From NCBI RefSeq assembly GCF_034043675.1, contig NZ_JAXCLA010000011.1, positions 199,775-263,774 of the forward strand: DNA of 64,000 nt. Reading direction: 5' to 3'. The position numbers and the translations under genes are program-made. Positions 17,251 through 26,912 of this stretch are shown piece by piece; the first letter of the stretch is position 1, and the number at the start of each line of letters is the position of its first letter. The notes below the pieces were generated by a model. It worked only from the letters and a program-made list of their open reading frames with translations. It was not told where the DNA came from and searched no databases. This DNA comes from KK5 sp034043675 (GTDB lineage Bacteria > Pseudomonadota > Gammaproteobacteria > Burkholderiales > Burkholderiaceae_C).

Positions 17251-18628
17251 GAACAATGACGCGACGCGCGCGGCGTTCTGGACGGCTGCAGACGACTGGC
17301 TCTGTGACGGCTATTCCATAGACGTTCGCTACTTTGCAGAGTGCGCAATGGTGGGCCGTATATTGCAGGCGAAGATTGCGCTTGCACCGCTCAAGCCAGG
17401 GTTCGACCACCGGTTCCAGATCCGCACTCCCAACTTCGCGGTAGGCCAGGCCCAGGGGTACCCCATGAAGAAGGCTGCCCTGATGGAAACGCTCGCGGCA
17501 GCACTCGATGGCCGTCTAGAACTGCCAGGCAATAGCTTCAAGCTTCAAGCGATCCAGCCGCTCGACTACTTCTCAGAGATGGCCTTCCGCGACAGGTGGT
17601 TCTCGCCGCTTCACATGCAAATTACCGGAGATCGGACGGCTCCACTTCTGACATCAAGCGACCTAGCTGGAATCGACAACGCTTTGCGGCTCGCTACGCC
17701 GCCATTCGATGGCCTATCCGATGCAAGTGCATGGCTGGATCTCCCTGCTCCCGGCACCATCACGCCGCCAGCAATCAACATCCATGGTTCCCCGCCCTGC
17801 GATCTCATCTTCGAACAGTGCACCGTTCATGACAATCGCATTCATCTGATTCTTCACGCCATAGAGGGATTTGACGTAGATCGCGTGAGGTTGGCGGTGC
17901 GCGCCGTTCCTGGGTTGGGCCTTGATGCGAGACAGCAGGTTGCGGCCCGCATTAACTGGTCTGGCGTTGAAGACGGCTTGCGGATGGGGACGGCGACCAT
18001 TGAGTTGGACAGGGCCGAGAACGTATTCACCATGTTGATGATTGGAAGTTCGGTCATCAGGCGTCAGTGGTTCATAGATTCAACGAAGGCTCGGAACAGT
18101 CGATTGCTCGCCGTTCGGCACTTCGATAGGGACTTGAAGATGATCCGGCAGGGCGTGCTGGAAGGCCAAGACTCTTCGAAGTTCGAACTCGGCGTTGCAG
18201 CGCTGCTATTCCTTCTGGGATTCTCACCAGCTGTTCAACTGGAGACGAATGCACCAGACATCATCGTGGCTACGCCAGCAGGAAAGCTGGTCATCGTTGA
18301 ATGCACGACTCGTATTGCCGATTTCAGCGCAAAGCTTGGAAAGCTAGTGGATCGACGCGGCGATCTGACCAGAGCTCTAGCGGCAAGCGAACACCCCAAT
18401 GTCGTCGCTACGGTGCTCGTCTGCCGACTTCCTCGCGATCAGATTGCTGCAGAGGCAGAAGAACTGCGCAGGCATGGAACCATCTTGTTAACGCTCGAGA
18501 ACCTGGAGCAGGCCTTCGAACGGGTCAGGATTCCGAATGACCCCGATGCAATGCTTGACAATGCTATTGCCCAGATCTCAGGACCGTCCGGGGATGGGGT
18601 GCAATTGCAAGACGGGTCAATGCTTTGA
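17251..18628 (+). CDS. Uncharacterised protein with a PD-(D/E)xK-like C-terminal domain
   Basis: About 458 residues from ATG 17251; GTG or ATG starts further upstream (17108, 17233) are possible. The N-terminal 300 residues are mixed alpha/beta with no motif I know. The C-terminal part has a nuclease-like pattern: FELGVAALLFLLGFSPAVQL (helix with the first acidic residue), then APDIIVATPAGKLVIVECTT, giving Asp and Glu-x-Thr in place of Glu-x-Lys. A long helix follows (RGDLTRALAASEHPNVVATV). The architecture is of the kind seen in single-gene defence nucleases, but the missing Lys leaves activity uncertain. It lies between the truncated lysR and a small hypothetical gene. Confidence 0.5.
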
Positions 18629-18746
18629 CATCAGCATGCCTGCAGCCGAATGTTCGGTTGCGTTGTCGGTGGTCATCAGTTGAGTGGCAATCCGAGCATC
18701 GCCCGTCTGTGTAAATCCGTTAGATGAATCGCAATGAGGGGGCTGC

Positions 18747-19070
18747 ATGGCCAAGCGCCTATACGAGGTTTCTCTTGCACGTGGCAGAAGCAATCCAGGA
18801 CACTCAGTTTTCCTGCAGAACGTACTGAACTTGAACGGCAAGTCCTCGGGGCATGGCGGCATCAATGGCTTGTGCGTTGTCAGTCATCACATGGGCCAAG
18901 AAGTCGTTCACGATCTGTGTGCTGAAGGACTAGGGAAGGGCTCCGGGGACCTTGTAGTTACTGAAATCACGAGAAAGACGCTGGCTCCGCCCAACGGGCC
19001 CCACCGTCTCCACGCCGAGCTTATTCGCAACTACTTTCTTCCATACGACGACTATCCAAGAATTGAATAG
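18747..19070 (+). CDS. Small hypothetical protein next to the tns operon
   Basis: A 107-residue protein starting MAKRLYEVSLARGRSNPGHS with a GAGGGGG ribosome site nine bases before the ATG, which favours a real gene. The body contains HGGINGLCVVSHHMGQEVVH and an acidic end PYDDYPRIE. No family is recognised. It is convergent with the tns operon, whose last gene ends about 290 bases to the right. The stretch 19071-19360 between them holds nothing I can name. Confidence 0.45.
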   Translation: MAKRLYEVSLARGRSNPGHSVFLQNVLNLNGKSSGHGGINGLCVVSHHMGQEVVHDLCAEGLGKGSGDLVVTEITRKTLAPPNGPHRLHAELIRNYFLPYDDYPRIE

Positions 19071-19360
19071 TCCGCTCGAGCGGTGCAGGCCAGTTCGTCA
19101 ATTCAGCAGGCCGCCGCTCGCGGGTGAGACATCCTCGGGACAATCTCGACTGCCGATGATCACGGACCAGAGAGGCTACTCTCCAATAGCAACAGCTTGC
19201 GCTTGGCCGGTTGCTGCTGCCTTGTCGCTCGCCCCTGAAGGACACGGACAAACCGGTGTTCATCCTGCCGCTGCGCCTGCCCGACGAGGCCGATCCAGCA
19301 TTCGCCCCGGGTCGAATCACCCCGACAGAAAATATGCACCAACCGAAAATTCCGCCCGCG

Positions 19361-20698
19361 TCAACGCTGCTTTTGTGATTGCAAGAATTCGTGCCCTTGC
19401 TTAAGCATGTCCGCAGTTGCGGATGGTCGCCGCCGAGCAGTTGGCTCCTTTGTAGGCAATTCTTCCGAGTGCTGCAAGTCCTTGAGTTTCGCGGTCTCAT
19501 CAGGTTTGAGCGACGCGAGCAGCGCCTGCTGTTGTGTTCGGCGCTTCTCCTCGGCATTTGCCCGAACGGAGTCCGCTGGGCTGGGCGACCCTGGAGTATC
19601 GAAAGGACACCAATAGTTTCTGTCCACCCACGTGCCAGTCACCGCCTGCTTGCGCAAGATGTCTGCATCCCTCCGAAAATTCGCATATTCGACGGATCGG
19701 AACGCAGACTGCAGGTCGAGTGAACTGACGACTTCATTCTTGCTTCGCTCGCGGCAGGCTTTAAATGCCAGCGAGAGCAAGCGAATCTTTGCCCGATGGA
19801 GTCCGCCTGTGTACTCTTGCATTTGTTCAAGCAGAGCCTCACGCTTACTCAGCAATGCTCCATTTGAAACAATGGTGTACTGTCTATCAAGGTCCACGCT
19901 CGACTTTGAGTCAATGACGTCAGGGCGAACAATGATTGGATTCGCGAGCAAGCGATATTGATCCTCGGGCGGTCTCGACAGCAAACGCCTAGCGACGCTG
20001 TAGTTGGTCACGTAGAAAAGAGGAAGACCCAGATAGCGCATTCCATGCAAGAGTTTTGTGATCAGCGAGTTTGCATTTTCACTCTGAGTCAAGAATTGCA
20101 GCTCGTCCAGAAACGCCAACAGAACCCCCATTCGGTAAGCAGCCCGGCTAACTGAAGCGGAAAAATCTCCACTCTGTTTCAGAGAGTTGAAGTTATGAAG
20201 GCACCCTGCCAGCGGGTCTTCGAGGAGCGATCGCAGCGTCGTTCTCGTCGACGCCTTAACATGCCAGAACATCTCGAATGAGACCGATGGATATCCCGAT
20301 CCCGGCTCGACTACAAGCCGTGTTGCCATCAATCGCCCAAGCGCTCGCCCCAGCGCGGACTTCCCAACGCCTTGAAGCCCAGTGATGCATGTGGCAATAA
20401 CATCTTCCTCAAGCAATGGCGACTTCTTTGCGTTGATTCCTCGCAGATACGCTCCTCGATCACCATAGTAGCGGAGCAGATGGGATCGCATTGCATCGAC
20501 GATCTTGCGGAGTGCTGCGATGACACCATCACTCGGTTCAAAAATCTCTCCCAATCCCCGCTCCAGAGCTTCAGCGGCCGGCCCGGGCCTCATGTCCATG
20601 AGGCCTGGGATCGGCTCCCCTGGCAGGCGCACAACGTTCTTGATTTCGTCGTCAGTCCAGCCGAGCGCAAGCTCGACTGGCCACGCAGTTGTTGCCAT
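19361..20698 (-). CDS. tnsC: TnsC-like AAA+ ATPase of a Tn7-like transposon
   Basis: A 445-residue AAA+ regulator. Walker A is CITGLQGVGKSALGRALGRL at about 104-123, and Walker B is GVLLAFLDELQFLTQ near 191-205. A predicted sensor region (GLPLFYVTNYSVARRLLSRP) follows. The C-terminal 90 residues are basic and low in complexity, as in proteins that contact TnsA/TnsB. TnsC-type ATPases form filaments on target DNA chosen by a TniQ/TnsD protein and activate the TnsAB transposase. The gene is the last of the leftward tnsA-tnsB-tnsC operon, with 160 bases between it and tnsB. Confidence 0.8.
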   Translation of the reverse strand: MATTAWPVELALGWTDDEIKNVVRLPGEPIPGLMDMRPGPAAEALERGLGEIFEPSDGVIAALRKIVDAMRSHLLRYYGDRGAYLRGINAKKSPLLEEDVIATCITGLQGVGKSALGRALGRLMATRLVVEPGSGYPSVSFEMFWHVKASTRTTLRSLLEDPLAGCLHNFNSLKQSGDFSASVSRAAYRMGVLLAFLDELQFLTQSENANSLITKLLHGMRYLGLPLFYVTNYSVARRLLSRPPEDQYRLLANPIIVRPDVIDSKSSVDLDRQYTIVSNGALLSKREALLEQMQEYTGGLHRAKIRLLSLAFKACRERSKNEVVSSLDLQSAFRSVEYANFRRDADILRKQAVTGTWVDRNYWCPFDTPGSPSPADSVRANAEEKRRTQQQALLASLKPDETAKLKDLQHSEELPTKEPTARRRPSATADMLKQGHEFLQSQKQR

Positions 20699-20858
20699 TG
20701 AGAAGTCTCCATTCTGATGATGCCGGAGTGACCTTCAACAGATCGCTCATCGTTGTCGGCGAGAATTCAGCGACGGCCACGATCCGATCGGCGGATTCAC
20801 GCGCGCAACAGTTCTCTCGATACAAGGATTAGTCCGTCAAGCCTGCTTTTCGAGCCGA

Positions 20859-22871
20859 CTATCGCTTTGGCTGTGAAGAATGCTTCAAATGCTGGATTTC
20901 GCGCTTGGCAACGCCGGACTTCGCTTTGGCTTGCCCCCTTACACGCCTTGCCGCGTGAGGCTCGATTCCAGAATCCCGCTCAGCCGCCTCCATCTCTGCG
21001 GCTCGCGCAGCTGGTCTATTCTTGTCAAGACGTCGACGGTCGCGTCGTTCTGCCAATCCGTGAGCTGCAAGCTCATTCAGCGACATATACAGCTGTTCAC
21101 CGTCATCTCGTATTTTCAGAAGCGCGTCGACCTCAACGATGCGGTTCTCGATCGTTACCCACGCGTGCCGAACGCACATGTTGAGGGCGAAGCCATCAAC
21201 TTCGACGACATGCCATCGTTTGCTGTAGTTGGCCGACGTCAACGCTGTCGTCGCCGCCATCGAACCGTACGGCATCTTTCCAAGATAGAACTTGCCGTCT
21301 TCCAGCTTAAACTTTACAGGCGTCAGAAACATACGCACCGCGTCATCAAACGATATCGCCTGCGCGTCGTTGCGTCCACGCGCGTCGAGATAGTTCCAGA
21401 CGCCGAGTGGCGTCGGCAGAACGCCGGCCTTGCGCATTTCCGGGGTCATTCGGCTCTGCGCAGAGGCCGACTTGTTCCTGGCGATCATCTGCCGAATCTC
21501 GCGTCGTGCCAGGCCGACCGCATTCAGCCGGCTGATTTCGTGCGTCGGAGCTCCTGCTACGTGCATGTCCCTTGGATGCCCTGACTCGACCACGCCGTGA
21601 CTCTGCGGCTCGTATGACGGCGGCAATTCAACGATGGCAACGACCTTCTTCAATTGCTCAACAACGTCCGCTGCTGATCCCGAACCTCGATCCGGAGTGA
21701 ACATCGCCATCAAGCCAATGCACGGCCAGTCTGGCCCGTCAATCTCTATTCCGAAGAGCTCGCAGAACTTCTTCTTTGGTATTGCTGCGCAGAACAGCGC
21801 GCACCGGTAAGCCTCGCTTGTCTCACTCCCATGACTGAAGCCGATGCCGAATCCAACCCCTGAAGTAACGCATTGCAGGCGTACCACGTACACCTTCGGC
21901 GACGCATGGTTTGCGGTAAAGCCCGTCGGATGCTCTCGCGTCGAGTACGCGTCGCCTTCTGCTTTCTCCATCAAGTTGGCCACAGCCGCAATGTAGCTGC
22001 CCTGCGGCGCCAAGATTTCATGCCGATTTCGATGATCGCCATAAACGCGACGATTGAGGTCGTTTTTGCCGAACAGCTTTTCGGCCCAGTAGCGGAACTG
22101 GTTCTGCGACGGGAACGGTGCGCCTTCAGGATGCACGAACGAGGTCGATCCATCATCGCCCTGAGCAGTCCTGCATCCGAACACCTTGGTCACTGCAAGC
22201 CGATAAACGTCGATCATCGGGCGTCCAACGACCGCAAACTTGTCTACCGCGAACTCAATCTTCTCCCGCATGGAGGCGTCGACACGGAATCCGTGCAGTC
22301 CGCCGTCAATCGACAATCTGCCCAGTTTCGCCGCTGGGCAGTTGTCCCGATCCGAGTGTCCGATTCGATGGAATGCTGGAAGAAGCGCCCAGACGTTTCG
22401 CCCGAAGGCCAGATAGACAAGCAGCCAGCGTGTAAACCGAGTCTCGTTCTGCCGAGGAATGGAGACTCGGGCGCAGCGGTTGATTTCCCGTCTGACATCG
22501 TCAGAGGCGAAGACCTCGTCGAGTCGTTCCACTAGCGGCTGCAGATGGAACAATCGCAACTCCACCATGTCTCTTAGGCTTTGCTTGCCTTTCGGCCGAG
22601 CTTGGTCAAACGATGCGAAGTCCTCACCGCCAAGATCAATGAGCCAAGGAGGCAGGTTGAGAGTGTCTTCACAACGAACAAGACGATCGCTTAGAAGCGC
22701 AGTTTCAAAATCCTCAACTTGCATCGCATGAAGCGCTGCCGATTGCGAGGGCAGGAAACTGGCCAGGAAGACCCGACCGCTCTTGAGGCTGACATGAATG
22801 CGGTGGTATCGAACGCCACGCTTCAGTTCGCCTAGTCCGTCGGGCGCGAAGAATTGACTTGTCGCGGTCAT
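20859..22871 (-). CDS. tnsB: TnsB-like DDE transposase
   Basis: A 670-residue protein with the layout of TnsB: DNA-binding N-terminal half (1-290), RNase H-fold core and a basic C-terminal tail. The core has candidate catalytic residues Asp307 (AEGDAYST), Asp394 (MAMFTPDRGSGSAADVV) and Glu429 (SYEPQSHGVVESGHPRD), all present. The spacing and the G/S-V-V-E-S element fit rve-type Tn7 transposases, which cut and join the 3' ends after binding terminal repeats. The start is two bases after the tnsA stop. The C-terminal Arg/Lys-rich region is where TnsC contacts would be expected. The gene looks intact. Confidence 0.8.
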   Translation of the reverse strand: MTATSQFFAPDGLGELKRGVRYHRIHVSLKSGRVFLASFLPSQSAALHAMQVEDFETALLSDRLVRCEDTLNLPPWLIDLGGEDFASFDQARPKGKQSLRDMVELRLFHLQPLVERLDEVFASDDVRREINRCARVSIPRQNETRFTRWLLVYLAFGRNVWALLPAFHRIGHSDRDNCPAAKLGRLSIDGGLHGFRVDASMREKIEFAVDKFAVVGRPMIDVYRLAVTKVFGCRTAQGDDGSTSFVHPEGAPFPSQNQFRYWAEKLFGKNDLNRRVYGDHRNRHEILAPQGSYIAAVANLMEKAEGDAYSTREHPTGFTANHASPKVYVVRLQCVTSGVGFGIGFSHGSETSEAYRCALFCAAIPKKKFCELFGIEIDGPDWPCIGLMAMFTPDRGSGSAADVVEQLKKVVAIVELPPSYEPQSHGVVESGHPRDMHVAGAPTHEISRLNAVGLARREIRQMIARNKSASAQSRMTPEMRKAGVLPTPLGVWNYLDARGRNDAQAISFDDAVRMFLTPVKFKLEDGKFYLGKMPYGSMAATTALTSANYSKRWHVVEVDGFALNMCVRHAWVTIENRIVEVDALLKIRDDGEQLYMSLNELAAHGLAERRDRRRLDKNRPAARAAEMEAAERDSGIEPHAARRVRGQAKAKSGVAKREIQHLKHSSQPKR

Positions 22872-22873
22872 GA

Positions 22874-23881
22874 CTACCTCTCGAACCAGTCAGCGTATAC
22901 CGCCAGAACATCGCGGCGCTCGGCCAGCATGGGTCGATCCACGACGATGTCTCGAAAGAGATCGAGTCGAAGCTCACGACTCATAATTGCGCGATAGAAC
23001 ACCCTCCTGCAGGCATCCATCGATGCGCTGGTGTCCCTGGAGAAGCGCCTGAAGACCTCGATAGGTGTTGTTTCGCTGAGCAGCGCGGCGCGCAGCTCTG
23101 ACATGAGGCCGAATTGCAGCTCATCGGTCATGTCCGGTGGCCGACGTTGCCATGCCACGGCCGCGCGGAGATTGTTGGTCACGGTCCGATCGATCTCACT
23201 GCCAGCGACTCGCACGGTTCGGATGTTCGCTTCGTGGAAATAGGCCAACACAACCTTATCCCGCGCCTGCGCCCTTGAGATCGCCTGTCGCCGTCGAGAC
23301 GGCGCATAACCCGGGCCCGGCATGCCATGGTCCCCGGGCTTGGCTTTGGTGTCCCAGTGGAGGCAGTACATGCCCTGCTCGTCCTCCAGGTAGAGGAGCA
23401 GATCACCATGCCAGTAGCCGGGAACGCAGTAGGAGTCGGCCGTGTCGAACGCTGTCGTCGCCAAGTCGTCAGTCCGCAGAACCGGGACGTCTTGCCAGGC
23501 TTTGGGATGAAAACGAAGCAGCCCCATGCGGTCCGCGATATCGATCGTGCCGCTCACGGGCGGCAAGGCAGGGCCGGTATACCGGGGATGACCCTCAAGA
23601 GGATTGAGGTCCGGCATCGGGGAGAGTTCCTTCTGCTCAATCAGCTCGAACAGCCCGGGATGATGCAGGGCCAGCAGACCGGCGACCTGTTCTGGCGTCG
23701 ACAGCAGTTCTAGGAAGCGCCCCACCTTGGGCGAATACAGTTCGCTGGCCCGCGATATTGAAGGCGCCTCGCCCCGGCTTGCTCTCAAGGGTGCCAGATA
23801 GTCGGGTCCCCAGCCAGAGGCTGCCGCTCGGGCGCGCGTGGTTGCGATCCGACGCATGGCCGGATTCTTCGATTTGGGCAT
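22874..23881 (-). CDS. tnsA: TnsA-like endonuclease
   Basis: About 335 residues from ATG 23879-23881, preferred over ATG 23929 because GGAG lies eight bases upstream. The central part has a PD-(D/E)xK-like core: GYWHGDLLLYLEDEQGMYCL followed by HWDTKAKPG, giving Asp and Asp-x-Lys. A helical domain with basic residues follows (SRRRQAISRAQARDKVVLAY). In Tn7, TnsA cuts the 5' ends so that the element moves by cut-and-paste rather than by cointegration. Its place as first gene, touching tnsB, supports the call although overall similarity to TnsA is faint. At 335 residues it is longer than E. coli TnsA (273). Confidence 0.7.
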   Translation of the reverse strand: MPKSKNPAMRRIATTRARAAASGWGPDYLAPLRASRGEAPSISRASELYSPKVGRFLELLSTPEQVAGLLALHHPGLFELIEQKELSPMPDLNPLEGHPRYTGPALPPVSGTIDIADRMGLLRFHPKAWQDVPVLRTDDLATTAFDTADSYCVPGYWHGDLLLYLEDEQGMYCLHWDTKAKPGDHGMPGPGYAPSRRRQAISRAQARDKVVLAYFHEANIRTVRVAGSEIDRTVTNNLRAAVAWQRRPPDMTDELQFGLMSELRAALLSETTPIEVFRRFSRDTSASMDACRRVFYRAIMSRELRLDLFRDIVVDRPMLAERRDVLAVYADWFER

Positions 23882-24109
23882 GATTGCTCCATCGCGCACG
23901 GATATTGGCAGGGCCTGAATGGGCGCCAAACGCCGAAATCCGTAGCAACAAAACCGGCACGCGGAAAGTTAGCCGGAAATAGGGGGCCCCGGGCCTTGAC
24001 AGCCCAGTTTGGCAGGTGCACGATGGAGTCAGGGTTAGTTCCGCATATTCTTGACCCCAGCAGGGCCCCGTCTCGCCAAAGACCGGGCCCTGCGCCTTTT
24101 CCGCCCCGA

Positions 24110-24391
24110 TTAGTCGACATGGCTAGTTTGCGCCCTCCTCTCCAATTCTTCGGTTGAATTGCGATTGCCGGAAATTCCAATCCCAGCCGGAAGCGGTCCC
24201 GGGGGCGCCTTCAGGCGGAGTGCCACGGCTATTTGGTGCGCTACGCCTCGCCGCCCTGACGTCCTGCCATTGAGAAAAGCGTAGACCTGCGCACGGTCGA
24301 ACCCGTGCTCGTTCGCCCAGTCGGTGACCGACAAGCCCGCGGCTTCAAACCACGCCTTGACGCGCTCTCTTTCACTCGCAGTGGGTGCCAT
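24110..24391 (-). CDS. Small HTH DNA-binding protein upstream of tnsA
   Basis: About 93 residues starting MAPTASERERVKAWFEAAGL; ATG 24400 is an alternative. The middle is a clear helix-turn-helix (LSVTDWANEHGFDRAQVYAF then LNGRTSGRRGVAHQIAVALR), a family of Gram-negative mobile-element regulators. It lies between tnsA and the AT-rich intergenic region and is transcribed in the tnsABC direction, so it may be the first gene of that operon and autoregulate it. Inverted repeats in the adjacent intergenic region are candidate operators. Confidence 0.65.
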   Translation of the reverse strand: MAPTASERERVKAWFEAAGLSVTDWANEHGFDRAQVYAFLNGRTSGRRGVAHQIAVALRLKAPPGPLPAGIGISGNRNSTEELERRAQTSHVD

Positions 24392-24400
24392 TTCGGACAA

Positions 24401-24648
24401 AGGTCTCCAACGGGGTGTGCGTATGAGCGAGTTTCGACAACTTTCGATAGGTAGCGAACCGTACTCTCACCTATTCTCAACAAGAGCCACAGGTGATAAT
24501 ATATTTTCCGTTTTCTCGACTTACCATCGCGTATTGAATATATTGTACGCAGCGCACTCGCTTCAATATTCAATGGAAAGCTGAAATACAATTTCTTCGA
24601 TTCGACAGGGAAACGCGTCGGCGCACGGGAGGACGGAGCGACACGGGT
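24401..24648. promoter_or_regulatory. AT-rich divergent promoter region with inverted repeats
   Basis: The 248 bases between the HTH-tnsABC genes and tnsD are much richer in A/T than the surroundings. A perfect 9-base inverted repeat, ATTGAATAT at 24533-24541 and ATATTCAAT at 24566-24574, lies in the half near tnsD. A shorter pair, CACCT and AGGTG, lies near 24465-24495 in the half near the HTH gene. These are candidate operators for the flanking HTH or XRE regulators and could couple both directions of transcription. I cannot place exact -35/-10 boxes. Confidence 0.5.
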
Positions 24649-26409
24649 ATGACGAATCTCCAAGAGGACGGCGGCTTGGGATTTGCCGACTTCGCCTTCA
24701 TTCACTGGCTGCCCGATGAAACGCTGTTCAGCCTGGCAAGCCGCTACCACCGCCTCTCCCTGCAGGTACGGCCCGAGACGACCTGTCTGACGCTCTTCGG
24801 ACGTCGTCGCGGTGGACTCGCCCATGACTTACCGGACAGCGTTGACGCCTTCGCTGATCGCACGCGGGCGGTTTTGGGATGCAGCGCTCAGGAAGTGATC
24901 CGCGACCGCACGCTCCTGCCCTTCTACCTTCCATTCCAAGCGGCGTTCAAGGCCAACGCCGCAGTCGACGCCATGCGTGGCCCCTACATCGGCTCGCTCA
25001 AATTCCAACTCGGCATGCTGACCAGCCGGTTCCGCGCCAACCACCCACTCAAGGCCTGCCTTCGCTGCATGGAAGAGGACCTGGTCGAGTTTCATGCTCC
25101 GTACTGGCATCGGCAGCACCAGCTCCCTGGCACATGGGTCTGTACCAAGCACCGCGTGCACCTCAGGGAATCGACGCTGAAGTCGACCGGCGTTCGCCGC
25201 TTCCATTGGACGCTACCTGATGAAAGCGACCTGACCACCGCAATCGGGACTGCGTCTGAAGGGCCCTGCGGCAGCAGTCAGTTGGAAACTTTGCTGTATC
25301 TCTTTGCGTCTGCGGCGAGCGGGCTCGCGGCACTCCCCATTGGGTTTCACTTTGATTCCATACGACTGGCCAGCCTCAACCGGCAGCAACTGCAGGCTCG
25401 CGGCTTCCTGCGGCACGGCAACCAGCTGAGCCCCAGCGCTGGCCAGAGCCTCACAAGATTTCTTGCGCCCCTGAACGCTGTCCGCGAATTGGCCCCCCTG
25501 GCGGTGCAGGGCTCATCTGCTCAATCTCAACTGAGTCGTCTCAGCAATCCCAGCCGAGTGATGACCCATCCGCTGCGTCATCTTGCCTATGCCCTTTGGC
25601 TCTTCGAGAGTTGGGATCGGTTTGTCGAGTCGTATCGGAAGTGGCAGTGCGCCGAGCTGCCAGCCGCTGAGCCCGCGGGCGACACCAATGACGGGGATTC
25701 CCGCCACTCCAACCTTGTGGCGCTCGTGAGAGACAAGGGGCATTCCGTCTCGCGAGCGTGCAGGATCGTAGGAATCGACACGACGACCGGCATGGCATGG
25801 CTGTCTCAGGCTGGTATCGCGGTAGGGCGCCGGCCGAAGAAGCTACGACCGGACGTTCGCGCCGCTCTGGTGGAGGCGCTTAGGCGCGGCTGCGACAAGG
25901 CGACCGCAGCAACGAGATTCAATGTGTCGATTGTCACGATAACGACAACACTGCGAACCACTGTGGGACTGCATGACGAATGGTCTCGCGCACGCATCGA
26001 AACGCGTAGGGCGGCTGAGCGCCAGGGCTGGCTGGCCCTGCTGGTCGGCAACCAAACCGTTGGACTGAAGCTACTACGACGGTTAGCACCTGCCACGTAC
26101 GCATGGCTGTACCGGAATGACCGAACTTGGCTGGTTGAGCAGTCAGCTTCCGTGACCGGCGCCAAGCGCGGGAACCACTCCTCCGTGAACTGGGACGCGC
26201 GTGATCAAAGTCTGGCCACCATCGTCGCAACGCTGAGCATTGAACTGGCGACAGAGTCCCCTCTGAAGCGCATCACCCTGTGGCGCCTATATCAGCGCTT
26301 TCCAGAGCTGAAGCCGAAGCTGGGTCATCTCGACCGTCTTCCCTTGACGCGAGCGGCGATCGACCGGGCCCTCAAGTACCTGCCGGACAGTTCGGCACCC
26401 GTTGCATAG
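24649..26409 (+). CDS. tnsD: TnsD-like target selector (TniQ family, long form)
   Basis: A 586-residue protein. The N-terminal TniQ domain starts WLPDETLFSLASRYHRLS and has the LFGRRRG signature near 50. The zinc finger is Cys137, Cys140 (ACLRCMEED) and Cys165, His168 (WVCTKH), separated by FHAPYWHRQHQLPGTW. The C-terminal half contains HTH-like repeats (RGCDKATAATRFNVSIVTIT) as in TnsD, the part that reads the attachment site. TnsD of Tn7 binds the 3' end of glmS and recruits TnsC. This island ends just beside glmS, so a glmS-specific role is likely. It is divergent from tnsABC and precedes an XRE gene and a short tniQ. Confidence 0.8.
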   Translation: MTNLQEDGGLGFADFAFIHWLPDETLFSLASRYHRLSLQVRPETTCLTLFGRRRGGLAHDLPDSVDAFADRTRAVLGCSAQEVIRDRTLLPFYLPFQAAFKANAAVDAMRGPYIGSLKFQLGMLTSRFRANHPLKACLRCMEEDLVEFHAPYWHRQHQLPGTWVCTKHRVHLRESTLKSTGVRRFHWTLPDESDLTTAIGTASEGPCGSSQLETLLYLFASAASGLAALPIGFHFDSIRLASLNRQQLQARGFLRHGNQLSPSAGQSLTRFLAPLNAVRELAPLAVQGSSAQSQLSRLSNPSRVMTHPLRHLAYALWLFESWDRFVESYRKWQCAELPAAEPAGDTNDGDSRHSNLVALVRDKGHSVSRACRIVGIDTTTGMAWLSQAGIAVGRRPKKLRPDVRAALVEALRRGCDKATAATRFNVSIVTITTTLRTTVGLHDEWSRARIETRRAAERQGWLALLVGNQTVGLKLLRRLAPATYAWLYRNDRTWLVEQSASVTGAKRGNHSSVNWDARDQSLATIVATLSIELATESPLKRITLWRLYQRFPELKPKLGHLDRLPLTRAAIDRALKYLPDSSAPVA

Positions 26410-26558
26410 CGATCAGCGATCGGAACCTAGTCAAGCGCCGCACGCGAGTATTGCCGTTGGCGACGCCTGCGATCTTCAGTAGCTACTCACCATCTCGTAG
26501 TCAGAAACCGAGAGAGATCACTCTTGATTTATTTTATGCATTTATGTATTTTTCTGCC
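26410..26558 (+). promoter_or_regulatory. Probable promoter of the XRE-tniQ pair
   Basis: After tnsD the sequence turns AT-rich (about 26515-26555, with runs such as TTGATTTATTTTATGCA and TATGTATTTTT), which is unusual in this GC-rich DNA and typical of a promoter or operator just before a regulator gene. The boxes are not certain. Confidence 0.4.
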
Positions 26559-26897
26559 ATGTCGAGTCATCGTGCATCAGCCGGAATACTCCAGACTAGA
26601 AAAGCAATTGAGCGCCTTGGCCTCACGCAAATGCAGATATCTTCAGCCACAGGCGTGAGTCAGTCGCAGATCAGTCGGATCCTCGCGGGTACATTCTCGA
26701 GGCACACCAAGTCGACTGAACGAATATGTGATTATGTTCATACTCGATCAGGACTGAGTTCAATCGAGCAGGTCAAACGATGCGCGACGCTGATCGATGC
26801 CTTGGCATCGGTCTGGGACGGAACTCAAGACCATGCTGAGGCGCTCGCCGGCGTCATTCGAAGCCTCGGCGCGCTGCCAACCGTAGTGCGACGCTGA
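26559..26897 (+). CDS. XRE-family regulator between the two tniQ genes
   Basis: A 112-residue protein from ATG 26559. Its HTH lies at about residues 20-46 (LTQMQISSATGVSQSQISRI followed by LAGTF). The C-terminal half is helical and probably dimerises. It is 15 bases before the short tniQ, so the two form one unit. XRE regulators accompany tniQ genes in several Tn7-like and CRISPR-associated transposons, where they control transposition or guide expression. Here it may switch the second targeting pathway on or off. Confidence 0.7.
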   Translation: MSSHRASAGILQTRKAIERLGLTQMQISSATGVSQSQISRILAGTFSRHTKSTERICDYVHTRSGLSSIEQVKRCATLIDALASVWDGTQDHAEALAGVIRSLGALPTVVRR

Positions 26898-26912
26898 AGG
26901 AAGGAGGCCATC

